Part shown: one piece after another, positions 55,514 to 64,000 of the stretch
How the letters are laid out: each line of letters begins with the position of its first letter
Position numbering within the stretch: the first letter of the stretch is position 1
Assembly (NCBI RefSeq): GCF_003952365.1
Contig: NZ_CP034443.1
Location: 985,001-1,049,000 of the forward strand
Direction: 5' to 3'
DNA length: 64,000 bases
DNA from: Mesorhizobium sp. M9A.F.Ca.ET.002.03.1.2
Lineage (GTDB): Bacteria > Pseudomonadota > Alphaproteobacteria > Rhizobiales > Rhizobiaceae
Made by a program: the position numbers and the translations under genes
Notes under the pieces: generated by a model
Database searches by the model: none
The model's input: the letters and a program-made list of their open reading frames with translations, nothing else
What the model was told of the DNA's origin: nothing

Positions 55514-56704
55514 ATGTTCATCCCTTTCTTCCTCGAACTGAAAGCCGCGCGGGTTCCGGTCTCGCTCCGGGAGTATCTGTCGCTGCTGGAAGGATTGGAG
55601 GCGGGGCTGGTCGACTATGATGTCGAGGGTTTTTACTATCTCGCCCGATCGGCGCTGGTGAAGGACGAGCGCCACATCGACCACTTCGACCAGGTCTTTT
55701 CGCACATCTTCAAAGGCGCCGAAGCACTGGCTGGCGAAAACGCGGTCGATGTCGCCAACATCCCGGAAGAATGGCTGCGCCGGCTCGCCGAAAAGCACCT
55801 GACCGATGAGGAGAAAAAGCTGGTCGAGGCGCTCGGCGGTTTCGACAAGCTGATGGAGACGCTGAAAAAGCGGTTGGAGGAGCAAAAAGGCCGCCATCAG
55901 GGCGGCTCGAAATGGATCGGCACCGGCGGCACTTCCCCCTTTGGCGCCTATGGCTACAATCCCGAAGGGGTGCGCATCGGCCAGCATGAGAGCCGCAACC
56001 GCCGTGCGGTGAAAGTCTGGGACAGGCGCGAGTTCAGGAATTTCGACGATGCGGTCGAGCTCGGCACCCGCAACATCAAGATCGCGCTGAAGCGCTTGCG
56101 CCGCTGGGTGCGTGAAGGCGCCGAGGAGGAGTTCGACCTGCCCGGCACCATCCACGCCACCGCCGAGCACGGCTACCTCGACGTGCAGACGCGGCCTGAG
56201 CGGCGCAATGCCGTGAAGCTGCTGATGTTCTTCGATGTCGGCGGCTCGATGGACGACCACATCAGAGGCGTCGAGGAGCTGTTTTCGGCCGCTCGCGCAG
56301 AATTCCGCCAACTCGAGTATTTCTACTTCCACAACTGCCTCTACGAGGGCGTGTGGAAGGACAACCGCCGCCGCCATGCCGAGGTGATTCCGACCTTCGA
56401 CCTCCTCCACAAATACGGTCCGGACTACAAGGTGATTGTCGTCGGCGACGCCTCGATGAGCCCTTACGAGATCGCGCATCCCGGCGGCTCGGTCGAGCAT
56501 TGGAACCCTGAGGCCGGCGCCGTCTGGCTGGGCCGGCTGCTGCAGCAATGGCCGAACGCGGTATGGCTCAACCCGGAAAACCAGAAGAACTGGGGGTTTA
56601 CCCATTCGATCGCCATGATCCGCGACATCTTCGGCGGCCGCATGTTTCCGCTGACGTTCGCCGGGCTCGAAGCCGCGACGAAGCAGCTTTCAAGGAAGCA
56701 CTGA
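55514..56704 (+). CDS. CoxE-like VWA domain protein
   Basis: A 396-residue cytosolic protein of the CoxE/MoxR-associated VWA class. The N-terminal half (1-150) is helical (PVSLREYLSLLEGLEAGLVD, GGFDKLMETLKKRLEEQ). The VWA domain (about 230-385) has the metal site in variant form DVGGSMDD (241-248) instead of DxSxS, and GDASMSPYEI and FAGLEAATKQL near the C-terminus. A partner of the MoxR ATPase for remodelling target proteins or enzymes is a firm family expectation; the target is not known. The next gene (MBL fold) is 32 bp downstream. Confidence 0.88.
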   Translation: MFIPFFLELKAARVPVSLREYLSLLEGLEAGLVDYDVEGFYYLARSALVKDERHIDHFDQVFSHIFKGAEALAGENAVDVANIPEEWLRRLAEKHLTDEEKKLVEALGGFDKLMETLKKRLEEQKGRHQGGSKWIGTGGTSPFGAYGYNPEGVRIGQHESRNRRAVKVWDRREFRNFDDAVELGTRNIKIALKRLRRWVREGAEEEFDLPGTIHATAEHGYLDVQTRPERRNAVKLLMFFDVGGSMDDHIRGVEELFSAARAEFRQLEYFYFHNCLYEGVWKDNRRRHAEVIPTFDLLHKYGPDYKVIVVGDASMSPYEIAHPGGSVEHWNPEAGAVWLGRLLQQWPNAVWLNPENQKNWGFTHSIAMIRDIFGGRMFPLTFAGLEAATKQLSRKH

Positions 56705-56736
56705 ATGGCTTTACGACACGCAAGACAGGAAGGCCG

Positions 56737-57534
56737 ATGACCTGTTTCCTCTGCCTGCAGTGTGGCGTCCAGTTCGCGGCGGCAGCAACGCCGCCGGACC
56801 ATTGCCCGATCTGCGAGGACGAGCGGCAATATGTGCGCTGGGAGGGCCAGGCCTGGATCACGCCGGAAGAGCTCGCCGCCGGGCATCGGATCGTGATGAA
56901 AGAAGACGCCGGTGTGCTAGCCTTCGGCATCGAGCCGCGCTTCGCCATCGGTCAACGGGCGCTGCTGGCGCAAACGCCGCACGGCAATGTGCTGTGGGAC
57001 TGTATCTCGATGGTCAGCGACGAGGCGGTGGCCGAAATCAACCGACGGGGCGGCCTTGCCGCGATCGCCATATCGCACTGCCATTATTATTCGGCGATGA
57101 TCGAGTGGAGCGAGGCGTTTGGCGGCGTGCCGATCTACCTCCACGCCGACGATCGTCAGTGGATCATGCGGCCGCATCCGGCTGTTATCAGTTGGGAGGG
57201 CGAGACGCGCGCCCTGAACCCCTCGCTGACTCTTATCCGTTGCGGCGGTCATTTTGCCGGTGGCCAGGTGCTGCACTGGAAACGCGACGGCGGCGACGCC
57301 ATCCTGGCCGGCGACATCTTGCAGGTGACGCCGACTCGCCGCCATGTCAGCTTCATGTACAGCTACCCGAACTACATTCCGCTCAATGCGGCGAAAGTGC
57401 TCGGCATCAAGGCCGCGCTGGGGCCTTTCGCGTTCGACCATATCTATGGCGCATGGTGGAACCAGAATGTCATCGGAGATGCAAAGGCGGCATTTGCAGC
57501 TTCTGTCGCGCGGTATCTCGCGGCGATCGCCTGA
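56737..57534 (+). CDS. Metallo-beta-lactamase-fold protein with N-terminal zinc ribbon
   Basis: A 265-residue protein. Residues 1-30 carry two CxxC pairs (CLQCGVQF, CPICEDER), a zinc ribbon or rubredoxin-like knuckle. The MBL fold follows, with AISHCHYYSAM in place of HxHxDH, a GGHFAGGQVLHW strand, and LAGDILQVTP. The degenerate metal motif (HCHYYS) suggests an altered or single-metal site. The start has an AGGAAGG site. It follows the VWA gene on the same strand; a shared job is inferred. Confidence 0.85.
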   Translation: MTCFLCLQCGVQFAAAATPPDHCPICEDERQYVRWEGQAWITPEELAAGHRIVMKEDAGVLAFGIEPRFAIGQRALLAQTPHGNVLWDCISMVSDEAVAEINRRGGLAAIAISHCHYYSAMIEWSEAFGGVPIYLHADDRQWIMRPHPAVISWEGETRALNPSLTLIRCGGHFAGGQVLHWKRDGGDAILAGDILQVTPTRRHVSFMYSYPNYIPLNAAKVLGIKAALGPFAFDHIYGAWWNQNVIGDAKAAFAASVARYLAAIA

Positions 57535-57646
57535 GGGGTTCTTCGCGGCAGGATCGGAAAACACGGGCAAAAATCGTAACGAATGCCTATTTTAGGCGAA
57601 CTTGGAAAGGCAACCCAAGTACCGGCATAGACTAAGAGGCAAAAAA

Positions 57647-58051
57647 ATGGATAGCCACACCTACCCCGTCACCCGCACCGATGCCGAATGGCGCGCCCGG
57701 CTGACGCCGGAGCAATATGCGGTGATGCGCAACCACGGCACCGAGCGGCCGGGCAGCTGCGCCTTGCTCCACGAGAAGCGCGCCGGCACCTTTTCCTGTG
57801 TCGGCTGCGACCAGCCTTTGTTCGAATCGAAGCTGAAATTCGAGAGCGGCACCGGCTGGCCGAGCTTCAACGACCCGGTGCCAGGTTCCGTTGAGACGAC
57901 CATCGACCGCAGCTACGGCATGGTTCGCACCGAATGCCACTGCGCCCGCTGTGGCAGCCATCTCGGCCACGTCTTCGAGGACGGCCCGCCGCCGACCGGC
58001 CTTCGCTATTGCATCAACGGCGTCGCGCTGAAATTCGAGCCGGCCGCCTGA
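57647..58051 (+). CDS. msrB: Peptide methionine-R-sulfoxide reductase
   Basis: Repairs methionine-R-sulfoxide in proteins. The 134-residue product has the catalytic [11 protein letters not shown], four zinc cysteines in two CxxC pairs (CVGCDQPL and CARCGSHLG) and [10 protein letters not shown] for substrate. The start at 57647 follows an AGAGG site. The protein has no signal peptide and is cytosolic. Confidence 0.96.
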   Translation: MDSHTYPVTRTDAEWRARLTPEQYAVMRNHGTERPGSCALLHEKRAGTFSCVGCDQPLFESKLKFESGTGWPSFNDPVPGSVETTIDRSYGMVRTECHCARCGSHLGHVFEDGPPPTGLRYCINGVALKFEPAA

Positions 58052-58066
58052 CTGGAATTCGACGTT

Positions 58067-58096
58067 GGCAAAGGACGGCTTCGGCCGCCCTTTGCC
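58067..58096. terminator. Hairpin between msrB and the convergent membrane gene
   Basis: GGCAAAGGACGGC pairs with GCCGCCCTTTGCC around a TTCG tetraloop, with one A-C mismatch. It has no T-run but lies between convergent stops, so it is a likely bidirectional terminator. Confidence 0.6.
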
Positions 58097-58111
58097 GGCA
58101 GCACTGTCCTG

Positions 58112-58456
58112 TCAGACCACCACCACCAGCATCAGCCACAGCACAGCCCCGAGCGTCATCAGCGAAGCCTTGACGCCGCCGGATTTCTCGGCGGTCCGCC
58201 ACACCGCGAAAGTCAGGAAGAAGTTGTACGGCACCGGCGCGAAATGCATCGCCAGAACGAGAGCGAGCGGCAGTTTCAGCCCGAGCAGGATGAGCGCCAG
58301 CACCGACGACGCGATGTTGATCGCCGTGCCGACAAGGACCAGATCGCGCCAGAACAGCCGATCGAGCGGCGCTGTGCCCCGCCAGCGCGAGCGCAAGAAG
58401 CCCGACGCACGGTCTGCCTTGCCGTCTTCGCCTTCGAAGGTGTTTGGCGCACTCAT
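58112..58456 (-). CDS. Small hypothetical membrane protein
   Basis: A 114-residue protein with a charged N-terminus (about 1-30), then three membrane helices (about 35-58, 64-82 and 95-114), including FAPVPYNFFLTFAVWR. No family is recognised. The start at 58456 lacks a clear ribosome site. It is transcribed convergently with msrB and divergently from the LMW phosphatase gene. Confidence 0.65.
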   Translation of the reverse strand: MSAPNTFEGEDGKADRASGFLRSRWRGTAPLDRLFWRDLVLVGTAINIASSVLALILLGLKLPLALVLAMHFAPVPYNFFLTFAVWRTAEKSGGVKASLMTLGAVLWLMLVVVV

Positions 58457-58674
58457 CTATGCAGCCTTCTCTCATTCGACCGCCGCAGAAATGTCCAACG
58501 CCGCAAGCCTGTCAACACAAGCCGATCATCGGCACGCAAGCGTATGATCTGACAGATCGTCATCAAACGGTCGTGAAACCTTTCTACGTCGACCCCATTG
58601 TCGGCGTCTCGGCGAAGATATCTTCGCCGGAATCTGCCGCCCATCATCCAGTCGCCTGCCAGGGAGATATTGAG

Positions 58675-59184
58675 ATGAGCGATAATGTCTACAACGTGCT
58701 GTTTCTTTGCAACGCCAATTCGGCGCGATCCATCATGGGGGAAGCGATACTAAATCGGATCGGCGCCGGCAGGTTCAAGGCCTTTTCCGCCGGTTCCCAG
58801 CCGAAGGGCGAGGTCAACCCCTACGCACTGCAACTGCTTCAAAGTCTCAGCTACGATACGAGCTTCGCCCGTTCGAAAGGCTGGGACGAGTTCGCCGAGC
58901 CCGACGCGCCGGAAATGAACTTCGTCTTCACGCTTTGCGACAGCACCGCGAATGAATCCTGTCCGATCTGGCCGGGTCATCCGATGACCGCACTCTGGTC
59001 GATACCCGACCCATCCAAGGCGGACGGCACCGAAGCCGAACTGCATCTTGCCTTTGCCGATGCCTATCGCATGCTCAACAACCGCATCTCGCTGTTCGTC
59101 AATCTGCCGATGGATGCGCTCGACCATCTGGCGCTGCAACACCATCTCGACGAGATCGGCCGCGACACGCCGAAGCTGAACTGA
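58675..59184 (+). CDS. Low-molecular-weight phosphatase / arsenate-reductase-like protein
   Basis: A 169-residue protein of the LMW-PTP fold. The P-loop CxxxxxR is FLCNANSARS, with Cys12 and Arg18; the IPDPSKADG region carries the general acid Asp. The sequence is closest in style to ArsC (thioredoxin/glutaredoxin-linked arsenate reductases), but no ars operon is near, and the second and third redox cysteines typical of thioredoxin-coupled ArsC are not obviously placed. The start at 58675 has AGGGAG upstream. Confidence 0.85.
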   Translation: MSDNVYNVLFLCNANSARSIMGEAILNRIGAGRFKAFSAGSQPKGEVNPYALQLLQSLSYDTSFARSKGWDEFAEPDAPEMNFVFTLCDSTANESCPIWPGHPMTALWSIPDPSKADGTEAELHLAFADAYRMLNNRISLFVNLPMDALDHLALQHHLDEIGRDTPKLN

Positions 59185-59236
59185 GGGGCGATGCATTTCG
59201 ATTGCTTTGCGATCGGCATATGGCGGGCGATCGAAC

Positions 59237-59686
59237 TCACGATCGGACGTCGTCTCGCAAAACCTCGACGACCGCGCGTTCGATGCGCGATGCCTCCGTC
59301 ACCAGCCAGTCGGCCATGGCCGGCCAGTTGTCCTCGGCAAAGCAGTTCACCCGCCACATCGAATTGATGCCGAGGCCCTCGCAACTCTGTTCCGGCCTGA
59401 GCTTCAACCTGTCTTCGATCGCCAGTTGGAAAGGCTTCAACCGCGACCAGGCGTCCGTGGCACCGAACTTCTCGTTGCGGCCGAAGAAGACGCCGACATG
59501 GTTCTGCGCCGGCGCGACATACATGGAAAGGACCAATGCGAAGTCAGGCAGCCCGCGCTGCCAGAACCAGGGGCCGCGCCGCGCCATCAGAGCTCTTTCT
59601 TCCGGATGCCGTTCCGCGAACAGCGTCCAGAAGCCGCGTTGGCGGAATTCAGAGGCGCGGCGGGCGCCAAAGTCGAATTCGCTCAT
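59237..59686 (-). CDS. Hypothetical protein
   Basis: A 149-residue soluble protein with RRASEFRQRGFWTLFAERHP and WFWQRGLPDFALVLSMYVAP, then VGVFFGRNEKFGATDAWSRL and the helical end WLVTEASRIERAVVEVL. I see no signal peptide and cannot name the family. The start at 59686 follows GAGC-type sequence. It lies 54 bp downstream of gapR on the same strand, beyond a hairpin. Confidence 0.7.
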   Translation of the reverse strand: MSEFDFGARRASEFRQRGFWTLFAERHPEERALMARRGPWFWQRGLPDFALVLSMYVAPAQNHVGVFFGRNEKFGATDAWSRLKPFQLAIEDRLKLRPEQSCEGLGINSMWRVNCFAEDNWPAMADWLVTEASRIERAVVEVLRDDVRS

Positions 59687-59713
59687 GGTTCGATGCTCAT
59701 GTCGGCATCACAC

Positions 59714-59738
59714 GGACAAGCCAGACGGTGGCTTGTCC
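59714..59738 (-). terminator. Hairpin after gapR
   Basis: A perfect 10-bp stem, GGACAAGCCA with TGGCTTGTCC, and a 5-base loop, 3 bp beyond the gapR stop. It lacks a T-run. Confidence 0.55.
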
Positions 59739-59740
59739 CC

Positions 59741-60001
59741 TTACACCATACCGAGCGCGGCCTTGTAGAGGTCGAGGATGGATTCCTCCTCCTGCCGTTC
59801 GGCCTGATCCTTCTTGCGCAGCCGGATGATCGACCGCATCGCCTTGGTGTCGAAGCCGGTGCCCTTGGCCTCGGCGAACACTTCCTTGATGTCGTCGGCG
59901 ATCGTCTTCTTCTCTTCCTCGAGCCGCTCGATGCGCTCGATGAAGGCTCGCAGCTGGCCGGCGGCAACGGTCTGGCTGGTCTCGGTGATGTCGTCGGCCA
60001 T
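59741..60001 (-). CDS. gapR: Nucleoid-associated protein GapR (UPF0335/DUF2312)
   Basis: An 86-residue helical protein of the DUF2312 family, GapR in Caulobacter, which binds overtwisted DNA ahead of forks and stimulates topoisomerases. Typical are [40 protein letters not shown] and [20 protein letters not shown]. The start at 60001 is the family start; the frame is open 42 codons upstream. It is 128 bp downstream of pyc on the same strand. Confidence 0.94.
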   Translation of the reverse strand: MADDITETSQTVAAGQLRAFIERIERLEEEKKTIADDIKEVFAEAKGTGFDTKAMRSIIRLRKKDQAERQEEESILDLYKAALGMV

Positions 60002-60129
60002 TTTTTTCTCCGCGTCGTTTTCGCGCCGCGACTCAGGCGATCTGTCGCGGCGAATTTGCAGCGGTTCGATGCCCGACCAAGGGCGGCGGGTCAAGCTGTT
60101 ATCGATGCGGCATGAAGGGTTGAGCAAGC

Positions 60130-63100
60130 CTAACCGAAGGCGACCAGCAGATCCTTTGCGTCGATCTGATCGCCGGCCTTGACCAGCACTTCGGCGATTG
60201 TACCATCACGCTCGGCATGCAGCGCCGTTTCCATCTTCATCGCCTCGATCGACAGCAGCACGTCGCCGGCCTTGACCGCCTGGCCGGCAGCAACGGCGAG
60301 CGCCGAGACCACGCCCGGCATCGGCGCGCCGACATGCGCCTCGTTGCCCGGCTCGGCCTTGCGCCGCGCCTTGGCTGCGGAAGCGCCATGCGCGCGGTCC
60401 GGCACCTTGACCCGGCGCGGCTGGCCGTTGAGCTCGAAGAACACGGTGACCATGCCCTTCTCGTCGACATCGCCGATGGCCAGGCAGCGCACCACCAGCG
60501 TCTTGCCCTTCTCGATGTCGACAAAGATCTCGTCTTCCGGCTTCATGCCGTAGAAATAGGTCGGCGTCGGCAGCACGCTGACCGGTCCGTAGGTTTCCTG
60601 CGCTGCGGTAAAGTCGGAAAACACTTTCGGGTACATCAACCACGAGGCGAATTCGAATTCGCTGAGCTTGCGCTCCAGCCTGTCCTCGACCTCCTTGCGG
60701 CTGGCCTTGAGATTGGCCGCTTTCAGCAGGGAGCCAGGCCGGTCCGTGATTGGCCTGTCGCCCTTAAGCACCTTCTTCTGCAGTGCCTCCGGCCAACCGC
60801 CGGGCGACTGGCCGAGATCGCCGCGCAGCATCGACACGACCGAGTCCGGGAAGGCGATGTCCTTGGCCGGATTTTCGACATCGGCAACCGTCAGATCCTG
60901 ACTCACCATCATCAAAGCCATGTCGCCGACAACCTTGGACGACGGCGTCACCTTGACGATGTCGCCGAACATCAGATTGACGTCGTGATAGGTCTGCGCC
61001 ACTTCGTGCCAGCGCGTCTCCAGCCCGAGTGAGCGCGCCTGTTCCTTGAGGTTGGTGAACTGCCCACCCGGCATTTCGTGCAGATAGACTTCCGAGGCCG
61101 GCCCTTTCAGATCGCTCTCGAAGGCGGCATACTGGTTGCGCACCGCCTCCCAGTAGAACGAAATGTTCCTGATCCATTGCGGGTCGAGCCCCGGATCCCG
61201 TTCGGTGCCCCTCAGCGCCTCGACGATCGAGCCCAGGCAAGGCTGCGAGGTGTTGCCCGACAAGGAGTCCATCGCCGCGTCGATGGCGTCGACGCCGCTG
61301 TCCACCGCCGCCAGCACCGTCGCCGCCGACAGGCCTGACGTGTCGTGCGTGTGGAAGTGGATCGGCAGATCGGTCGCCTCGCGCAGCGCCTTGAACAGTG
61401 CGCGGGCAGCATTCGGCTTCAAGAGCCCGGCCATGTCCTTTACCGCGATGATATGGGCGCCGGCCACCTGCAACTCCTTGGCCAGCGCGACATAGTATTT
61501 GAGGTCGTACTTGGCTCGGGCCGGGTCGAGTATGTCGCCGGTGTAGCAGATCGCCGCCTCGATCAGCTTGCCCTCGGCGCCAACCGCATCCATCGCGACG
61601 CGCATATTGTCGACCCAGTTCAGACAGTCGAAGACGCGGAACAGATCGATGCCGCCGCTTGCTGCCTGCTTGACGAAGTGCTGGACGACATTGTCGGGAT
61701 AGTTGGTGTAGCCAACGCCGTTGGCGCCGCGCAAAAGCATTTGCAGCAACAAATTGGGCGCCGCCTCGCGCACCAGCGACAGCCGCTCCCACGGGTCTTC
61801 GGTAAGGAAGCGCATGGCGACGTCGAAGGTCGCGCCGCCCCAGCATTCGAGCGATAAAAGCTGCGGCAGCGCGCGCGCATAGGTGCCGGCAATGCCGGCG
61901 ATGTCATATGTGCGCACGCGCGTCGCGAGCAAGGATTGATGTCCGTCACGCATCGTCGTGTCGGTGACGAGCACCTCTTTTTGTGCGCGCATCCAGGCCG
62001 CGAACTTCTCCGGCCCCAGCGCGTCGAGCTTCTGCTTGCCGCCGGCAGGCACGTTGCCGTTGAGATAGGGCACCATGGGTGCCGCCGCATCGGCCTTCGG
62101 CTGCGGCCGGCCGCGTGTCTCGGGATGGCCGTTGACGCTGACATCGGCCAAATAGTTGAGCAGCTTGGTCGCGCGGTCCTGCCGCTTCACGCTCGCGAAC
62201 AGTTCCGGCGTCGTATCGATAAACTTGGTCGTGTAGGAATTGTCGGCGAAACTCGGGTGGTTGATGATCGCCTCGAGGAAGGTGAGGTTGGTCGCCACGC
62301 CGCGGATGCGGAACTCGCGCAGCGCGCGGTTCATGCGCGCGATCGCCTCGCCCGGCGTTGGCGCCCAGGCGGTAATCTTCTCCAGCAGCGGATCGTAGAA
62401 ACGGGTGATCACCGCGCCCGAATAGGCGGTGCCTCCGTCGAGGCGGATGCCGAAACCGGTGGCGCCGCGATAGGCGGTGATGCGGCCATAGTCGGGAATG
62501 AAGTTTTGCTCGGGATCTTCCGTGGTGATGCGGCACTGCAGCGCGTGGCCGTTCAGCCTGATATCCTTCTGCGCCGGCACGCCAGATTCCGGCGTGCCGA
62601 TCGCGAAACCATCGAGGATGTGGATCTGCGCCTTGACGATGTCGATGCCGGTCACCTGCTCGGTGACGGTGTGCTCGACCTGGATGCGCGGGTTGACCTC
62701 GATGAAGTAGAATTTACCGGTGTCGGCATCCTGCAGGAACTCCACCGTGCCGGCGCCGATATAGCTCGTCTCGCGGGCGATCTTCAGCGCATAACCGCAA
62801 AGTTCCTCGCGCAGCGACATTTCGAGATACGGCGCCGGTGCGCGCTCGACGACCTTCTGGTTGCGGCGCTGGATGGAGCAGTCGCGCTCGAACAGATGCA
62901 CGGCATTGCCTTGGCGGTCGCCAAGTACCTGCACCTCGACATGGCGGGCACGCTCGATCAACTTTTCGAGATAGACCTCGTCCTTGCCGAAGGCGGCTTT
63001 CGCCTCACGCTTGCCCTCCGTCACCTCGCGGGCGAGATCGGCTTCCGAGCGGATGGCGCGCATGCCGCGGCCGCCGCCGCCCCATGATGCCTTCAGCATC

Positions 63101-63588
63101 ACCGGATAGCCGATCGTCTTGGCGAGTGCCTTCACCGCCTCCATGTCGTCCGGCAACGGCTCGGTGGCGGGAACCACCGGCACGCCAACCTCGATCGCCA
63201 GGTTGCGTGCGGCGACCTTGTTGCCGAGCCTGCGCATCGTATCCGGCCTGGGTCCGATGAAAATGATGCCGGCCTTGGCGCAGGCTTCGGCGAATTCAGG
63301 ACTTTCCGACAACAGTCCGTAGCCCGGATGGATGGCATCGGCGCCCGAAAGCCTGGCGACGCGGATCACCTCCTCGATCGACAGATAGCTTTCGATCGGC
63401 CCCATATCCTTGGCGAGATGCGGCCCGCGCCCGACCTGGTAGCTTTCATCGGCCTTGAAGCGGTGCAGCGAGTATTTGTCCTCCTCGGCCCAGATCGCAA
63501 CGGTTTTGAGGCCGAGTTCGTTGGCCGCGCGGAAGACGCGGATAGCGATTTCGGACCGGTTGGCGACAAGGATCTTCGTGATTGCCAA
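60130..63588 (-). CDS. pyc: Pyruvate carboxylase
   Basis: Biotin enzyme that carboxylates pyruvate to oxaloacetate. The single chain of 1152 residues has the order biotin carboxylase (about 1-455: [17 protein letters not shown] grasp [28 protein letters not shown]), carboxyltransferase (about 545-815: [19 protein letters not shown]), an allosteric linker, and a biotin carrier domain with the biotin lysine at about 1118 (IEAMKMETA). No ATG lies at the expected N-terminus: the natural start [12 protein letters not shown] uses TTG at 63588, with GGAG 9 bases upstream; earlier TTG codons are possible. Confidence 0.96.
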   Translation of the reverse strand: MAITKILVANRSEIAIRVFRAANELGLKTVAIWAEEDKYSLHRFKADESYQVGRGPHLAKDMGPIESYLSIEEVIRVARLSGADAIHPGYGLLSESPEFAEACAKAGIIFIGPRPDTMRRLGNKVAARNLAIEVGVPVVPATEPLPDDMEAVKALAKTIGYPVMLKASWGGGGRGMRAIRSEADLAREVTEGKREAKAAFGKDEVYLEKLIERARHVEVQVLGDRQGNAVHLFERDCSIQRRNQKVVERAPAPYLEMSLREELCGYALKIARETSYIGAGTVEFLQDADTGKFYFIEVNPRIQVEHTVTEQVTGIDIVKAQIHILDGFAIGTPESGVPAQKDIRLNGHALQCRITTEDPEQNFIPDYGRITAYRGATGFGIRLDGGTAYSGAVITRFYDPLLEKITAWAPTPGEAIARMNRALREFRIRGVATNLTFLEAIINHPSFADNSYTTKFIDTTPELFASVKRQDRATKLLNYLADVSVNGHPETRGRPQPKADAAAPMVPYLNGNVPAGGKQKLDALGPEKFAAWMRAQKEVLVTDTTMRDGHQSLLATRVRTYDIAGIAGTYARALPQLLSLECWGGATFDVAMRFLTEDPWERLSLVREAAPNLLLQMLLRGANGVGYTNYPDNVVQHFVKQAASGGIDLFRVFDCLNWVDNMRVAMDAVGAEGKLIEAAICYTGDILDPARAKYDLKYYVALAKELQVAGAHIIAVKDMAGLLKPNAARALFKALREATDLPIHFHTHDTSGLSAATVLAAVDSGVDAIDAAMDSLSGNTSQPCLGSIVEALRGTERDPGLDPQWIRNISFYWEAVRNQYAAFESDLKGPASEVYLHEMPGGQFTNLKEQARSLGLETRWHEVAQTYHDVNLMFGDIVKVTPSSKVVGDMALMMVSQDLTVADVENPAKDIAFPDSVVSMLRGDLGQSPGGWPEALQKKVLKGDRPITDRPGSLLKAANLKASRKEVEDRLERKLSEFEFASWLMYPKVFSDFTAAQETYGPVSVLPTPTYFYGMKPEDEIFVDIEKGKTLVVRCLAIGDVDEKGMVTVFFELNGQPRRVKVPDRAHGASAAKARRKAEPGNEAHVGAPMPGVVSALAVAAGQAVKAGDVLLSIEAMKMETALHAERDGTIAEVLVKAGDQIDAKDLLVAFG

Positions 63589-63766
63589 GGACAAGGCTCC
63601 GGACGCTGACGGGAAGGAACTGGCGCCATGATTAACGCGAAAATGCTGCAGCGCAAACAAAATCGGGCGGCGGTTAAACCGATTTAAATCGATTCTTTGC
63701 GTTAGAGCGCCGCGCGTCCCCTCGAATGCGCAAGGGACGCTCTGACAACAGGCAATACATCAAACG

Positions 63767-63796
63767 AAAAATGCCCGGCGCAAGGCGCCGGGCATT
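63767..63796 (-). terminator. Terminator of the binding-protein gene
   Basis: A perfect 12-bp stem, AATGCCCGGCGC with GCGCCGGGCATT, and a 3-base loop, followed on the minus strand by TTTTC, 25 bp after the stop at 63821. Confidence 0.9.
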
Positions 63797-63820
63797 CCGG
63801 AATTGTCGTCGTCGACAGGC

Positions 63821-64000
63821 TTACATCTTCTGAACGTAGGTGTACTTGCCGTCGTCGCCCTTCTTCCATTCGTACATGACGTAGCCAGGCAGCGTCGGAT
63901 CGCCCTTCTCGTCATAGGAAAGGTCGCCCAGCACGGTCTTGAACGGGCCGTTGGCCTTGAGAGCCTTGGCGACTTCCTGCGGATCGTTCGACTTGGCGGC
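63821..64000 (-). CDS. Branched-chain amino-acid ABC transporter substrate-binding protein, C-terminal end
   Basis: The last 59 codons and stop of a minus-strand gene; the 5' part is beyond the window. The translation reads [19 protein letters not shown], then [20 protein letters not shown] and [34 protein letters not shown] and the VxYEWK end are typical of LivK/BraC-type periplasmic binding proteins, in the type I fold. A strong terminator follows, 25 bp downstream. Specificity cannot be told from this part. Confidence 0.85.
   Translation of the reverse strand, partial: AAKSNDPQEVAKALKANGPFKTVLGDLSYDEKGDPTLPGYVMYEWKKGDDGKYTYVQKM

Overview
The window is high-GC DNA from a rhizobial alphaproteobacterium, most likely a Mesorhizobium or close relative in the Phyllobacteriaceae. 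The evidence is the gene order (ruvCAB, ybgC-tolQRAB-pal-ybgF-tilS-ftsH-glmM; serC-serA-purA), the protein families (DUF1465, GapR/DUF2312, Omp25/31-like beta barrels, pyruvate carboxylase), and dense palindromic intergenic repeats. It is ordinary chromosome. I see no rRNA, tRNA, prophage, transposase or CRISPR array.

Left part (1-9.8 kb, mostly minus strand): a partial hypothetical gene, purA, a DMT-family permease with an apparent one-base frameshift at its 5' end, then serA and serC separated by a RIME-like palindromic repeat. A serC-type RNA motif sits directly against the serC start. Two Omp25/31-like outer membrane proteins with CtrA-like boxes upstream, and glmM, follow. At 10.4-11.5 kb is a secreted protein built from Cys-bounded modules, three of them encoded by 177-bp tandem DNA repeats.

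Core envelope/recombination block (12-27.4 kb, minus strand, transcribed right to left): DUF1465, ruvC, ruvA, [vapB-vapC], ruvB, a GH5 enzyme on the opposite strand, ybgC, tolQ, tolR, tolA, tolB, [four-helix-bundle gene flanked by inverted repeats], pal, ybgF, tilS, ftsH. Two small guests interrupt conserved operons: a VapBC toxin-antitoxin pair overlaps the ruvB start, and an IVS/S23-like four-helix-bundle gene sits between tolB and pal.

Middle (27.8-48.2 kb): mixed metabolism, transport and envelope genes. They include an Lrp regulator divergent from an EamA exporter, a TPS-like gene with a Sel1-repeat gene, efp-suhB, a hemolysin-III homologue, a 217-bp terminal-inverted-repeat element, a MotA/ExbB-like plus coiled-coil OmpA/MotB-like pair, an M32 carboxypeptidase, a DUF3857-transglutaminase protein, an ABC exporter, rpmE, and a TetR-controlled NmrA/DUF1772 operon.

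Right part (48.2-64 kb): yebC; an ArsR repressor with a clear operator divergent from an SRPBCC/VOC operon; terC; a YmdB-like phosphodiesterase; 5-formyl-THF cyclo-ligase preceded by a 6S RNA candidate; a MoxR ATPase - GNAT - VWA - metallo-beta-lactamase-fold cluster; msrB; an LMW phosphatase/arsenate-reductase-like protein; gapR; pyruvate carboxylase; and the 3' end of a branched-chain amino-acid binding protein gene.

Most interesting for follow-up: the two operon-invading cassettes, the MotA/OmpA pair of unknown job, the TIR element and repeat families, the modular Cys-repeat secreted protein, and the two structured RNAs. Starts were chosen from Shine-Dalgarno sites, family N-termini and overlaps; all functions are read from sequence by eye without database searches.
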